Shown in pieces: positions 1 through 8,596 of a stretch of DNA of 64,000 nucleotides. The position numbers and the translations under genes were made by a program. The stretch lies in assembly GCA_003139695.1 (NCBI GenBank), contig PLJM01000025.1, positions 1-64,000 of the forward strand, in the 5' to 3' direction. Numbering within the stretch: position 1 is the stretch's first letter; each line of letters begins with the position of its first letter. The notes under the pieces are model-generated. The model saw only the letters and a list, made by a program, of their open reading frames with translations, did not search any database and was not told where the DNA came from. This DNA comes from Candidatus Dormiibacterota bacterium (GTDB lineage: Bacteria > Chloroflexota > Dormibacteria > Dormibacterales > Dormibacteraceae).

Positions 1-98
1 AGGTCCTCATGGCGAAGACGCTGGAGGCCTTGATCCATGTCTTGGAAGGGGGTCTGGCTAGGGCTAGGTTGGTGCCCGAAATCCACCATAGAACGCAT
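1..98 (-). CDS. 5' end of an unidentified SOS-controlled gene (partial)
   Basis: An open frame begins at ATG (98-96) and runs off the left edge without a stop. The 32 visible residues start MRSMVDFGHQPSPSQ and match no family I recognise. The start is chosen because a good promoter ends six bases before it and a LexA-type box overlaps it, so the mRNA would be leaderless and the gene damage-inducible. A second Met at codon 4 is an alternative start. The product cannot be named from so short a piece; a DNA repair or mutagenesis gene would fit the box, but that is inference. Confidence 0.5.
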   Translation of the reverse strand, partial: MRSMVDFGHQPSPSQTPFQDMDQGLQRLRHED

Positions 99-102
99 GT
101 TC
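91..102. promoter_or_regulatory. LexA (SOS) box
   Basis: GAACGCATGTTC is a perfect palindrome of the GAAC-N4-GTTC type bound by Gram-positive and actinobacterial LexA. Read on the minus strand with one flanking base each side it is CGAACATGCGTTCT, one base off the CGAACRNRYGTTYC consensus. It covers the start codon and lies just downstream of the -10, so a bound repressor would block initiation of the leftward gene. Confidence 0.7.
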
Positions 103-104
103 GT

Positions 105-132
105 ATTTTAGCAGAATCGTATTCAGAATCAA
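105..132 (-). promoter_or_regulatory. Promoter of the leftward SOS gene
   Basis: On the minus strand TTGATT (132-127) and TAAAAT (110-105) are separated by 16 bases. Transcription would start at or next to the A of the ATG at 98. An inverted repeat TTCGTATT (100-107) / AATACGAA (131-138) frames the promoter and could be a second operator. Confidence 0.55.
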
Positions 133-140
133 TACGAAAA

Positions 141-168
141 AGCTCCTAACAGCAACTATTTTGGAGCT
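141..168. other. Small hairpin in otherwise empty DNA
   Basis: AGCTCC (141-146) pairs with GGAGCT (163-168) around a 16-base loop. It lies between the leftward partial gene and the rightward gene at 342. I see no gene between 139 and 341. Confidence 0.3.
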
Positions 169-341
169 AAATTTCTACCTCCGGGACGCCTGCCGCCGCG
201 CACCTCCTGACGGACTGCCAAACACCCCCGGACCACCCTCTTCCCAGCCCGTCACCACATGCCATTTGCTACGTAGGTCGCGTCTACCACCAACCCCGCT
301 GCGCCGCGGCTATCGCCGCAGCGCTCGATAGACTGGCGGCG

Positions 342-833
342 GTGCGCGCGGCCCCCTACGACCCAGTCCGGACGCTATATCGAACCCTGTTGATCTTCGA
401 CGTCGTCGCCATCCTCATCCTGGCCGCGGGACTGGTCGAGTTTCTCTACTTCGAACCGCCCGGCCAGCACACAGGAATCAAGGCCACGATCGTTGGCGTC
501 TTCCAGTACGACCCGGCCACCAACAAGACCTTCGGTCCCGACCGCAGCACCTTCGCCCGCATGCAACTGTTCGCGGCCCTCGTGGACTGGAAGTCGCTGC
601 CGCCGGACATCACCGTCGACGCGCGCTGGTACGACAACTTCGGGTCGGTCGTCGGAAAAGTTGGACCGGGCACGCCGGCCCAGCTGGCAAGCCAACCGAT
701 AGTCCCGATCGCCCTGCCCTCGACCTTGAAGTACAACCTTCCGGGCCAATACATGTTCGTCGTCGAGAGATGGGCCAACGGCGTGCCAGTCGAGATCCTG
801 GCGCGGCGAATCATCCTCGTCGAAAGATCATGA
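342..833 (+). CDS. Single-pass membrane protein of unknown function
   Basis: A GTG start gives 163 residues. One transmembrane segment (about residues 17-33, rich in I, L, V and A) is followed by a soluble, presumably extracytoplasmic domain of about 125 residues with no motif I recognise. The stop overlaps the start of the next gene as ATGA, so the two are translationally coupled. The partner is a PrsW-like intramembrane protease, so this protein could be its substrate or an accessory; that is only inferred from the coupling. Confidence 0.6.
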   Translation: MRAAPYDPVRTLYRTLLIFDVVAILILAAGLVEFLYFEPPGQHTGIKATIVGVFQYDPATNKTFGPDRSTFARMQLFAALVDWKSLPPDITVDARWYDNFGSVVGKVGPGTPAQLASQPIVPIALPSTLKYNLPGQYMFVVERWANGVPVEILARRIILVERS

Positions 834-2221
834 GCGCATTCGCCCCCGTCCGGGCCGCCAACCCACGACCTCGCAACCGGCCTGCTCGTTATGGGGTGGC
901 GATCGCCGTCGCCACTGTCGTCGTGATCGTGCTCATCGCGAGCTCGGTTCTCGATTACGTCTTCCTCGATAGCATCCCCGGGCGCACCGCACTGTATGGG
1001 CTGCTGGCAGTAGCGCTGGTTGCGCTCGGCACGTTCATCGGAGTCCGTGCGTTCGACAGGGATCCTGCCGTTCGAAGGTGCCATCTCATCCGTGCGGGCG
1101 TCCTGCTCGGTCTGGGGGTTTTGCTGTGGCTGCTGGTCATCGACCTCTATGTGTTCACCAGCTCAGCCGGCCCTGGGGTCGCGGCCATCTGCGCCGCCGC
1201 GTGCTTGCCGACGACAGCCTTCGGCCTCTTCGTCGTGCGCCGCCTCGATCGCAATGAGAAGGAGCCCTGGCGGCTCGTGCTCGTCGCGTTCGCGTGGGGC
1301 GCCATCGTCGCGACCAGCATGGTCATCTGGGGTGAGAGCCTGTGGACGGCCATTGCGGAGCGCGTGCTCGTGCCGGGTCCTGGCCTGGATGCTTCAACTG
1401 CGTTCTCCGCCGGCCTGCTCGAGGAGCTGGCCAACGGCACGGCCGTGCTACTGCTGTTTCTCGTCATGCGCAACGAGTTCGACGACGTCGTCGACGGCAT
1501 CGTGTATGGCGCGGCGGTTGGTCTCGGCTTCAACTTTCTGGAGTCGGTCGCATACATGACCAACCTCTACGCCTTATTCAGCCCCGATGGCATCGGCGGG
1601 TATGCGGCGGGTTTTCAGTGGTACTCGCGTCAGGTCCTCGGCCTCTTCTTCGGCCACGCCACGTACACGGCGTTGATCGGCGCGGGCATCGGGATCGCGC
1701 GCCAGCTGCACAGCCGGCGTCAGCAGGTGATTGCGATCGCCAGCGGTTTTCTGATCGCGATCGCGGCCCATTTTTCGTGGGACGCCTGGATCCAGTTCTT
1801 TCCGATCGAGAGCTCCACACTGGGTCTCGTCGAGATCCACCTCCGGACGCTGATCATGACCGGACCGTTTACCGCTCTTGTGATCGCTCTCCTGTTATCC
1901 GGGCTCCGTTACGAAGGCGAGGCGCTGCGAGAACAGATGGCGAAGGAGGCCGCGGAGGGCACGGGGGCCATTCTGCCTGCGGAGGTGCCAATACTCTCCA
2001 ATCCGCGGCGGCGGCTGGGCCAGCGCATGCAAGCCTTGAGTCGCCGTGGCCTGAGGGCTTACTTCGCGATGTCGAGGCTTCAGACGGCGCAGCTCGACCT
2101 GGCCATGGAACGGTGGCATCGGGAGCGCCAGGAGATCGACACGCCCCTCGAAGCAGAGTACGAGCTGAGGCGGCGGGTCCTCGAGCTCAGGCGGCAAGCC
2201 GGGGGTTTGAGCTCCGGCTAA
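830..2221 (+). CDS. PrsW family intramembrane metalloprotease
   Basis: This 463-residue polytopic membrane protein carries the PrsW/CAAX-protease-like motifs: an EE pair (LLEELANG, about residue 199), FNFLES (about 236) and HFSWD (about 313), with a further histidine in FFGHAT. In Bacillus PrsW performs site-1 cleavage of an anti-sigma factor; which protein is cut here is unknown. The start ATG at 830 is chosen over an upstream in-frame ATG because it overlaps the preceding stop (ATGA). The C-terminal 100 residues are cytoplasmic-looking, charged and rich in Arg and Glu. Confidence 0.8.
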   Translation: MSAFAPVRAANPRPRNRPARYGVAIAVATVVVIVLIASSVLDYVFLDSIPGRTALYGLLAVALVALGTFIGVRAFDRDPAVRRCHLIRAGVLLGLGVLLWLLVIDLYVFTSSAGPGVAAICAAACLPTTAFGLFVVRRLDRNEKEPWRLVLVAFAWGAIVATSMVIWGESLWTAIAERVLVPGPGLDASTAFSAGLLEELANGTAVLLLFLVMRNEFDDVVDGIVYGAAVGLGFNFLESVAYMTNLYALFSPDGIGGYAAGFQWYSRQVLGLFFGHATYTALIGAGIGIARQLHSRRQQVIAIASGFLIAIAAHFSWDAWIQFFPIESSTLGLVEIHLRTLIMTGPFTALVIALLLSGLRYEGEALREQMAKEAAEGTGAILPAEVPILSNPRRRLGQRMQALSRRGLRAYFAMSRLQTAQLDLAMERWHRERQEIDTPLEAEYELRRRVLELRRQAGGLSSG

Positions 2222-2245
2222 AAAGCCCCCTTGCATTTTGGGGTC

Positions 2246-2268
2246 TGTTACGTCGTAATCTTGTAACA
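2246..2268 (+). promoter_or_regulatory. Inverted repeat and probable -10 before htrA
   Basis: TGTTAC (2246-2251) and GTAACA (2263-2268) form an inverted repeat enclosing a -10-like TAATCT (2256-2261), nine bases before the ATG. The htrA transcript would be almost leaderless. The TGTTACG half resembles motifs before 29062 and 30854. Confidence 0.4.
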
Positions 2269-2270
2269 CC

Positions 2271-3233
2271 ATGACGGACGGGGTCGCTGTCGCACCAACC
2301 GAGCGAGAAGCGCTGGACGCCTACTCGCAGATCGTCAGCACAGTGGCGGAGCGCGTCCTGCCCTCGGTCGCAAGCCTTCGCGTGCGCCGGGCCGGCAGCC
2401 CGCGAGACGGGGGCGCCGGCTCTGGAGTCGTCATCACCCCCGACGGGTACCTGGTCACCTCAGCCCACGTCGTCGCCCAGGCCGGCACCGCCAGCGCTTC
2501 CTTCATCGACGGCACCGAGTACGAGCTCGACGTGGTCGGAGCCGACCCGCTGTCTGACCTCGCGGTCGCGCGCGCTCGGTCAGCGGTGCTCGAGCCCATT
2601 CACATCGGGGACGCCGACACCCTGCGTGTCGGGCAGCTGGTGGTTGCGATCGGGAATCCAATGGGGTTTTCGGGGTCCGTCACCTCGGGGGTTGTCAGCG
2701 GGTTAGGCCGCTCGCTGGCGACCGCCGATGGCAACGGGCACCGACGCTTCGTCGAGGACGTCATCCAGACGGATGCGGCGCTCAACCCCGGCAACTCGGG
2801 CGGCGCACTCGCTGACTGGAAAGCGCGCCTGATCGGCGTCAACACGGCAGTCGCCGGCATGGGGCTCGGACTCGCGGTGCCTATCAACTCCACGACGCAA
2901 GCGATCCTTGCGGCCTTGATGCGGTCGGGCCGCGTAAGCCGCGCATACCTCGGCATCGCCGGCGGCACACGCGCGCTGCCGCCGACCGCCGCCCAGCGGT
3001 TGGGTCGCAAGGCGGGCGTCGAGGTGCAGGAGGTCGTCAGCGGCAGCCCGGCTGCAGCCGCAGGACTTCAGGGCGGAGACGTAATCGTGTCGGTCGGCGA
3101 GGCGGCGGTCGCGAAAGCCGGCGACCTCCAGCGGCTGATGGTGGAGGCGCGGATCGGATCCAAACTGCCACTGACCATCCTGCGCGGCGATCGCACGGTG
3201 ATCGTCGACGTGGTGCCCGCCGAGCTCACATAA
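2271..3233 (+). CDS. HtrA/DegP-type serine protease with one PDZ domain
   Basis: The 320-residue protein has a trypsin-like domain (about 20-205) with a complete triad: His in TSAHVV (about 66), Asp in LSDLAV (about 95) and Ser in NPGNSGGAL (about 176). A PDZ domain fills about 215-315. It degrades or chaperones misfolded protein in related bacteria. Unlike most HtrA proteins it has no visible signal peptide or membrane anchor, so it may act in the cytoplasm or use an unrecognised route. It follows the PrsW-like gene by 49 bases and precedes ppk2, making a stress-flavoured neighbourhood. Confidence 0.88.
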   Translation: MTDGVAVAPTEREALDAYSQIVSTVAERVLPSVASLRVRRAGSPRDGGAGSGVVITPDGYLVTSAHVVAQAGTASASFIDGTEYELDVVGADPLSDLAVARARSAVLEPIHIGDADTLRVGQLVVAIGNPMGFSGSVTSGVVSGLGRSLATADGNGHRRFVEDVIQTDAALNPGNSGGALADWKARLIGVNTAVAGMGLGLAVPINSTTQAILAALMRSGRVSRAYLGIAGGTRALPPTAAQRLGRKAGVEVQEVVSGSPAAAAGLQGGDVIVSVGEAAVAKAGDLQRLMVEARIGSKLPLTILRGDRTVIVDVVPAELT

Positions 3234-3246
3234 TCGTCGGCTAGAC

Positions 3247-4095
3247 TTGTCCGTGGTGGCCAAAGACAAGACCAAAGACATCCGCGATCTGCTCCGCGCC
3301 GAGCTGCGCGACGGCCGCTTCCGGATGGTCGACGTCGACCCTGACTCGACACCTGGCCTCAAGAAGCGCAAGGACGCGCGGAAGGAGATGGAGCAGGCAC
3401 ACGGGACGCTGTTCGAGCTCCAGGAGCGCCTCTTCGCGGAAAACAAGCGATCGGTCCTGGTGGTCCTGCAGGCGATGGACACAGGGGGCAAGGACGGAAC
3501 CATCACGCACGTGATGGGCGACCTCAACCCGCAGGGCGTGCACATCACCTCGTTCAAACAACCGACGCCCGAGGAGAAGCGCCACGGTTTTCTGTGGCGC
3601 ATACGCCGCAGCCTGCCCGAGCCCGGCGTCGTCGGGATCTTCAATCGCTCCCATTACGAAGACGTCCTCATCGCGCGGGTTCACGCACTCGCCGACCTGA
3701 AGGTCATCGAGCGGCGCTATCGGCAGATAAACGAGTTCGAGAAGGAAGTCGTCAAGAGCGGCACCACGATCATCAAATTCTGTCTGCACATCTCGTACGA
3801 CGAGCAGCGCAGCAGATTGCTCGACCGATTGCGCGACCCAGACAAGCACTGGAAGTTTCACGAGACCGACATCGACGAGCGCAGGTACTGGGACGACTAC
3901 ATGAGCGCCTATGGCATCGCCATCACCAATTGCTCGACCAACTGGGCACCGTGGTACGTCATCCCGGCTAACGACAAGGACTACCGCAACTGGGCAGTCG
4001 CCAAGATCGTCAGGGATACACTCGCCGATATGGATCCGCAGTACCCCAAGCCCAAGCTCAACATCCCACGCCTGCTCAAGCGCCTCAAGGACTAG
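3247..4095 (+). CDS. ppk2: Polyphosphate kinase 2 family protein
   Basis: The 282 residues match PPK2, which transfers phosphate between polyphosphate and nucleotides. Visible family motifs are the Walker A-like DTGGKDG (about residue 78), a Walker B/lid segment FNRSHYEDVLIARVH (about 132-147) and a conserved WAPWYVIPANDK near residue 235. The TTG at 3247 gives the longest frame, but GTG at 3253 or 3256 is equally possible because no clear ribosome binding site is seen. The PPK2 class (ADP or AMP/GDP preference) cannot be settled by eye. The stop codon is followed at once by a structured repeat element. Confidence 0.9.
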   Translation: MSVVAKDKTKDIRDLLRAELRDGRFRMVDVDPDSTPGLKKRKDARKEMEQAHGTLFELQERLFAENKRSVLVVLQAMDTGGKDGTITHVMGDLNPQGVHITSFKQPTPEEKRHGFLWRIRRSLPEPGVVGIFNRSHYEDVLIARVHALADLKVIERRYRQINEFEKEVVKSGTTIIKFCLHISYDEQRSRLLDRLRDPDKHWKFHETDIDERRYWDDYMSAYGIAITNCSTNWAPWYVIPANDKDYRNWAVAKIVRDTLADMDPQYPKPKLNIPRLLKRLKD

Positions 4096-4286
4096 TCGGC
4101 GGGTCTTCGACCCGCCTTATGAGAGGGAACCAGTCGGGTCCCCTCATCGCGCGTGCGGCTCCGCCGCAGGCGCTGCTCTCCCTCCCGGGATTGGATTACT
4201 TACGAATTAGTTTCGCCACGCCACGCTTGGGAGTGGTTAGAACAAAGACATGGCCGGGTGGACCCCGGCCAACCCGGCCACGCTAG
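4096..4286 (+). repeat. Structured 3'-end element, copy A
   Basis: It begins directly after the ppk2 stop. Order: a GC hairpin (GGCGGGTC/GACCCGCC), then TTATGAGAGGGAACC pairing with GGGTCCCCTCAT, a third hairpin with a GCGGCTCCGCCGC-like stem, TACGAATTAG, a stem around 4216-4234, and the conserved core ACAAAGACATGGCCGGG ... CCCCGGCCAACCC ending CGCTAG. This fills the stretch up to the csp terminator; no gene is present. Confidence 0.75.
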
Positions 4287-4311
4287 CGCCCGTGAAATCG
4301 CCGACTAATTA

Positions 4312-4342
4312 AATAAAAAACCCCGGGCCGTGAGGCCCGGGG
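4312..4342 (-). terminator. Rho-independent terminator of the cold-shock gene
   Basis: On the minus strand CCCCGGGCC and GGCCCGGGG pair around TCAC, followed by TTTTTTATTT. It lies 20 bases after the csp stop. The plus-strand reading lacks a good T run, so it serves mainly the leftward gene. Confidence 0.85.
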
Positions 4343-4362
4343 CTTAATTGGTCGTTTAACCC

Positions 4363-4560
4363 TTAGAGGGTACGAACGCTCTTCGCGCGTGGCCCCTTGG
4401 GGCTCGCCTCGATCTCGAAGGAAACCTTCTCGCCACCCTGGAGGCTATCGAAGTCGCCTTCGGTGCCGCTCCTGTGAAAGAAGAATTCCTTACCGTCTTC
4501 GGCTGCGATAAAGCCGAAGCCACGGTCCGCGACCAGTTTCTTGATGGTGCCTGTAGGCAT
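4363..4560 (-). CDS. Cold-shock domain protein (CspA family)
   Basis: This 65-residue single cold-shock domain binds single-stranded nucleic acid and acts as an RNA chaperone in the family. The RNP1-like GFGFI (about residue 15) and RNP2-like FFFHRS (about 27) are present. The first strand reads GTIKKLVADRG, where many homologues have GTVKWF, so one aromatic contact is missing. The ATG at 4560 is preferred to the one at 4566 because AGGAG lies six bases before it, whereas it abuts the upstream ATG. A long leader and a strong terminator suggest a monocistronic, highly expressed mRNA. Confidence 0.9.
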   Translation of the reverse strand: MPTGTIKKLVADRGFGFIAAEDGKEFFFHRSGTEGDFDSLQGGEKVSFEIEASPKGPRAKSVRTL

Positions 4561-4659
4561 TTCCATCTCCTATCTCTCGAACGAATGGCCAACTCAACTC
4601 GGCGGGCCTGTTCGAGAAACGGAGCCTGCGGTGAGCGCCTGCACTGTGCCGGCAACCTG

Positions 4660-4686
4660 AGTATACCCCAGACCGGTTGTCCCCAA
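4660..4686 (-). promoter_or_regulatory. Candidate csp promoter with long leader
   Basis: On the minus strand TATACT (4665-4660) is preceded at 15 bases by TTGGGG (4686-4681). Start near 4652 would give a 5' leader of about 90 bases before the csp start, as is common for cold-shock genes. The -35 is weak. Confidence 0.4.
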
Positions 4687-4719
4687 CCCTGGGGGCCTGG
4701 AGGGGCCGAAAGCCAGCCT

Positions 4720-6576
4720 CTAGCGCGATCCCACGCGTTCTGGCCTGGGCGCCAGCGTAGAGCGGCGCGCCCGGGACTGATCGACCTCGGTCAGGTGGCG
4801 CTTCCGGAGCCTCAGATGCTTTGGAGTTACCTCGAGCAGCTCGTCATCGGTCAGGAAGTCCAAGGACTGCTCCAGGCTCTGCCTGGAAGCGGGAGTCAGG
4901 CGAACCGAGATATCCGAGGTCGACGACCGGATGTTGGACTGCTTCTTCTCCCTGCAGACGTTGACCCGGATGTCTCCTGGACGCTTCTGGATGCCGACGA
5001 TCATCCCCTCGTACACCTCTTCCCCGGCCTCGATGAAGGTGGTGCCGCGCTCCTGCGCACCCGCCAGCCCGAACGCAAGGGTCGTGCCGGCCGAAGACGC
5101 AGTGAGAGCACCGTTGCGCTGCTCTCTGAAGTCGCCGGCCCAGGGCCGGTATCCGATGCCGATCGAGCCCATCAAGCCGGTACCGGCGGTCAGCGTCAGG
5201 AAGCTGTTGCGGAATCCGATCAAACCGCGGGTCGGGATCGTGTATTCGAGGCGCACGCCACCCTTGGAGTCGTAGCTGATTTCGATCATCTCGCCACGCC
5301 GCTTGCCGAGAGCCTCGGTGACAGCGCCGAGGTTTTCCTCGCGGACGTCCACGGTCAACCGCTCGAGGGGTTCCATCCTCTGGCCGTTGATCGTCTTGAC
5401 GATCGCCTCGGGGCGGGAGACCTCGAACTCGTAGCCCTCCCGGCGCATCGTCTCGATCAGCACCGCCAGATGCAGCTCGCCGCGGCCGCTCACGAGGAAG
5501 CGCTCGGCCGCCTCGGTGTCCTCGACGTGCAGCCCCAGGTTGACGTCTAGCTCCTTGTAGAGCCGCGCGCGCAGCTGCCTCGTGGTCGAGAACTTGCCCT
5601 CGCGCCCGGTGAAAGGTGACGTGTTGACGCCAAACGTCATCCTGACCGTGGGCTCGTCGATCTCGATGCGCGGCAGCGGGTCGGGGAATTCGGGGTCCGC
5701 AAGCGTGTCGCCGATCGCGACCGCATCCAGTCCCGTGAGCACAACTATGTCTCCGGCGCTGGCGGTCGTGACTGCGATGCGGTCGAGTCCTCGGTAAACG
5801 AGAACCTGCACCACCTTGGCGCGGCGGGGCTCGCCGGCGGCGGTGAGAACGGCCACCGTGTCGCCTGGAGCGATGCTGCCTCGCGAGATGCGCCCGATGG
5901 CCATTGGTCCCGTGTAGTCGTCGTATGCGCGGTTGGCAACCAGCATCTGAAAGCCGCCGGGCTCGATGACCGGGGCGGGGATGAACTCGATGATCGTCTT
6001 GAAAAGAGGCTCGAGGTCAGCGGTGAGGGCGTCGGCCTGGTGGCCCGCCCGGCCCTCTTTCGCCACTGCGTAGATCACCGGGGCCTCGAGCTGGTCGGCA
6101 TCCTCGGCAAGCTCCAGGAAAAGGTCGTGCACCTTGTGCAGGGCCGCCTCGGGATCCGCGTTCTTGCGATCGACCTTGTTGATCACGACGATGATGCGTA
6201 GGCCGACCTCGAAGGCCTTGCGGAGCACGAAGCGCGTCTGGGGCATCGGGCCCTCGGCCGCATCGATCAGGAGCAGGCAGCCGTCGGCCATGTTGAGCAC
6301 GCGCTCCACCTCGCCGCCGAAATCGGCGTGGCCTGGCGTGTCGATGATGTTGATGGTCACCTCGCCATGCCGAACCGAGGTGTTCTTGGCGAGGATCGTT
6401 ATCCCCTTCTCGCGCTCGAGGTCGTTCGAGTCCATGATCAGCGTGCCGACGTCCTGGTTGTCCCTGAACGTGTGGCTTTGTTTCAAGAGGGCGTCGACCA
6501 GCGTCGTCTTCCCGTGGTCGACGTGAGCGATGATCGCCACGTTCCGAATGTCGTGCCGCAGATTTGTCGGTGTCAT
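4720..6576 (-). CDS. typA: Translational GTPase TypA/BipA
   Basis: The 618 residues cover the full TypA/BipA length (about 600-620). G1 AHVDHGKTTL, the switch region with GITI, G3 DTPGHADFGGEVERVL and G4 NKVDR are all visible in the first 135 residues, followed by the EF-G-like beta-barrel, domain III/V and the C-terminal domain. It binds the 70S ribosome and aids assembly and stress adaptation. It lies upstream of csp on the same strand with a 159-base gap containing a separate csp promoter. The last 20 residues are Arg-rich and not conserved. Confidence 0.95.
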   Translation of the reverse strand: MTPTNLRHDIRNVAIIAHVDHGKTTLVDALLKQSHTFRDNQDVGTLIMDSNDLEREKGITILAKNTSVRHGEVTINIIDTPGHADFGGEVERVLNMADGCLLLIDAAEGPMPQTRFVLRKAFEVGLRIIVVINKVDRKNADPEAALHKVHDLFLELAEDADQLEAPVIYAVAKEGRAGHQADALTADLEPLFKTIIEFIPAPVIEPGGFQMLVANRAYDDYTGPMAIGRISRGSIAPGDTVAVLTAAGEPRRAKVVQVLVYRGLDRIAVTTASAGDIVVLTGLDAVAIGDTLADPEFPDPLPRIEIDEPTVRMTFGVNTSPFTGREGKFSTTRQLRARLYKELDVNLGLHVEDTEAAERFLVSGRGELHLAVLIETMRREGYEFEVSRPEAIVKTINGQRMEPLERLTVDVREENLGAVTEALGKRRGEMIEISYDSKGGVRLEYTIPTRGLIGFRNSFLTLTAGTGLMGSIGIGYRPWAGDFREQRNGALTASSAGTTLAFGLAGAQERGTTFIEAGEEVYEGMIVGIQKRPGDIRVNVCREKKQSNIRSSTSDISVRLTPASRQSLEQSLDFLTDDELLEVTPKHLRLRKRHLTEVDQSRARRSTLAPRPERVGSR

Positions 6577-6709
6577 AAGGCAGTACTGATCGAACGGGTG
6601 GAGTGTGCGGGCACGGCGCCCGTAGCAGGACTATACGAATATCGCCCAGCCTTGCGCCCGCTCACTCGGGGTATGGAGGCTGAACGGCCGAAGTAACATC
6701 CGCTCCAAC

Positions 6710-8527
6710 ATGAGTCTTCCCAAAACACTCGCCCGGCTAATCCTTGCCGGCGTCGGAGCCGCCTCGATGGTGCTCGGGTCCTCCCTGGCAGGGCATGCCG
6801 ACGAGGGGTGGGTCATCACCTCATTCCACTCGGACATCGTCATCGCGCCCAACTCGACGCTCCTCGTCACCGAGGATATCCGGGTCGACTTCGGCTCCCA
6901 GAGCAAGCACGGCATCTTCAGGACCATCCCGCTCCGCTACAGCTTCAACGACACCCAGGACCGCTTCTACCTGCTCGACGTGCGGTCGGTCACCGATGGC
7001 ACCAACCCACTTCAGCACGACGACTCGGTGGTCAGCGACAACGAGGTGATCAAGATCGGCGACCCCAACGTTCTGGTCTCCGGGCCACAGAGGTACGTCA
7101 TCACCTACTCGGTCGCCGGCGCGATGAACTTCTTTTCGCAGCACGACGAGCTGTTCTGGAACGTCGACGGAGCCCTGTGGCCGGTGCCGAAAACAGAGGT
7201 GACCGCCACGGTTCACATTCCGTCTGGCTCCCTCGAGAAGTCCTCCTGCTACATGGGTCCAGTCGGCTCGACCGAGACCTGCACCACCACCGACGGCGGC
7301 GACCACGTCGACTTCGCGTCCACCCGCCAGCTCGGCTCTGGCGAAGAGATGTCCCTTGCCCTCGCTATTAATCCAGCGGGTGTAACCGTGCCGCCGCCAA
7401 TGCTGGAGGCGCGGCAGCGACAGTTTCCCCGGGACGCATTCGACCTCACGCCCCTGACCGTCGGGCTGTTCGTCATCCTCACGCTCCTCGGTCTCGGTCT
7501 CGTCGCCTGGAACTGGTGGGTGCACGGCCGCGACCGCGCTTATCTGACGCAGCATTACCTGGCGAGCACTCCGCCGGCACCGCCGGGAGCATCGAGCGAG
7601 CCTGAGAGAACTCAGCCGCTGTTCGCGCACGACACTCTCGTGGTCGAATTCGGACCGCCTCAAAATATGCGTCCCGCCGAACTCGGCCTCATCCTCGATG
7701 AGAGCGCCGACACCAAGGACGTCACGGCGACGATCGTCGACCTCGCGGTTCGAGGCTACCTTGCGATCGCCGAGGGCGCGGGCAAGGCCGACTGGACCCT
7801 GACCAAGAAGAGCGGTCCGATGGAGTCATTGCTGCCTTACGAGGGAACCCTCTTGAACGGTCTCTTCGCCGGCCGCGACACCGTCAAGCTCTCCGAGTTG
7901 AAAGGCACCTTTGCCCCAACACTGAAGATGGCCGAGGGCCAGATCTACGCGGACTCGCTCTCGCGCCGCTTGTTCACCAGCAACCCGAATCAGGCGCGGG
8001 TTGCATGGGGTTGCTTGGGCTTCGCATTGGTGCTGGTGGGCTTTGCCGCCACGGTCAGCCTCGGCCTGGCTTTTGGCTGGGGCCTCGTCGGCCTTGCGAT
8101 CGTGATCTCGGGGATCGCGCTTGCCGCCACCTTCCCCTTCATGCCGCAGCGCACAGCCGCCGGCCGCGACCTCCTTCAGCACACGCTCGGCTTCCGCCTG
8201 TACATGACCACCGCCGAGAAGTACAGGCAGCAGTTCGCCGAGAAGGCTCAGATCTTCACGCAGCTCCTGCCCTACGCGATCGTCTTCGGCTGCGTGACGC
8301 AGTGGGCAAAGGCGTTCGAGGGCATCGACACGGCTGCGGCCAACAGCGGTTGGTATTTGGGCAACGCGCCGTTCCAGGCCGCTCTGCTCGCGAGCAGCCT
8401 GGAATCGATGAACACCAACATCTCGAGCGCCATCACCTATGTGCCGCCAAGCGCGGGCAGCTCGAGTGGATTCAGCGGCGGATTCTCAGGCGGTGGCGGC
8501 GGCGGTGGCGGCGGCGGCTCTTGGTGA
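6710..8527 (+). CDS. DUF2207 domain membrane protein with glycine-rich tail
   Basis: The 605-residue protein has a signal peptide or anchor (about 1-28), an extracytoplasmic DUF2207 domain (about 30-230), a transmembrane helix (about 243-263), a cytoplasmic segment and two further helices (about 430-480). It ends in a run of glycines then SW. DUF2207 proteins are common in Actinobacteria and Chloroflexota; their role is unknown. It diverges from typA across 133 bases. The Gly tail resembles the flexible tails of TPM/DUF2207 relatives that end GGGGSW. Confidence 0.8.
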   Translation: MSLPKTLARLILAGVGAASMVLGSSLAGHADEGWVITSFHSDIVIAPNSTLLVTEDIRVDFGSQSKHGIFRTIPLRYSFNDTQDRFYLLDVRSVTDGTNPLQHDDSVVSDNEVIKIGDPNVLVSGPQRYVITYSVAGAMNFFSQHDELFWNVDGALWPVPKTEVTATVHIPSGSLEKSSCYMGPVGSTETCTTTDGGDHVDFASTRQLGSGEEMSLALAINPAGVTVPPPMLEARQRQFPRDAFDLTPLTVGLFVILTLLGLGLVAWNWWVHGRDRAYLTQHYLASTPPAPPGASSEPERTQPLFAHDTLVVEFGPPQNMRPAELGLILDESADTKDVTATIVDLAVRGYLAIAEGAGKADWTLTKKSGPMESLLPYEGTLLNGLFAGRDTVKLSELKGTFAPTLKMAEGQIYADSLSRRLFTSNPNQARVAWGCLGFALVLVGFAATVSLGLAFGWGLVGLAIVISGIALAATFPFMPQRTAAGRDLLQHTLGFRLYMTTAEKYRQQFAEKAQIFTQLLPYAIVFGCVTQWAKAFEGIDTAAANSGWYLGNAPFQAALLASSLESMNTNISSAITYVPPSAGSSSGFSGGFSGGGGGGGGGGSW

Positions 8528-8546
8528 CGGTTTGTGCCAGCCTGGG

Positions 8547-8595
8547 CGTCCCCTCCGTCCCTACGGGACACCTCCCCGGCAAGCGGGGAGGATCG
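8547..8595 (-). repeat. Short GC repeat family 2, copy 1
   Basis: On the minus strand it runs CGATCCTCCCCGC to GGAGGGGACG over 49 bases with two hairpins. It matches 60364-60412 at nearly every base; differences in the second stem (GTCCC/GGGAC against GGCCC/GGGCC) are compensatory. It sits between convergent genes. Confidence 0.7.
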
Positions 8596-8596
8596 G

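Noticed and set aside
4096-4286. The repeat elements as riboswitches, including a SAM-type because of GGCCGG..CCGGCAACC-like parts
   Set aside because: They lie behind unrelated genes rather than before functionally linked ones, several end next to convergent genes, and the conserved SAM-I core is not present.
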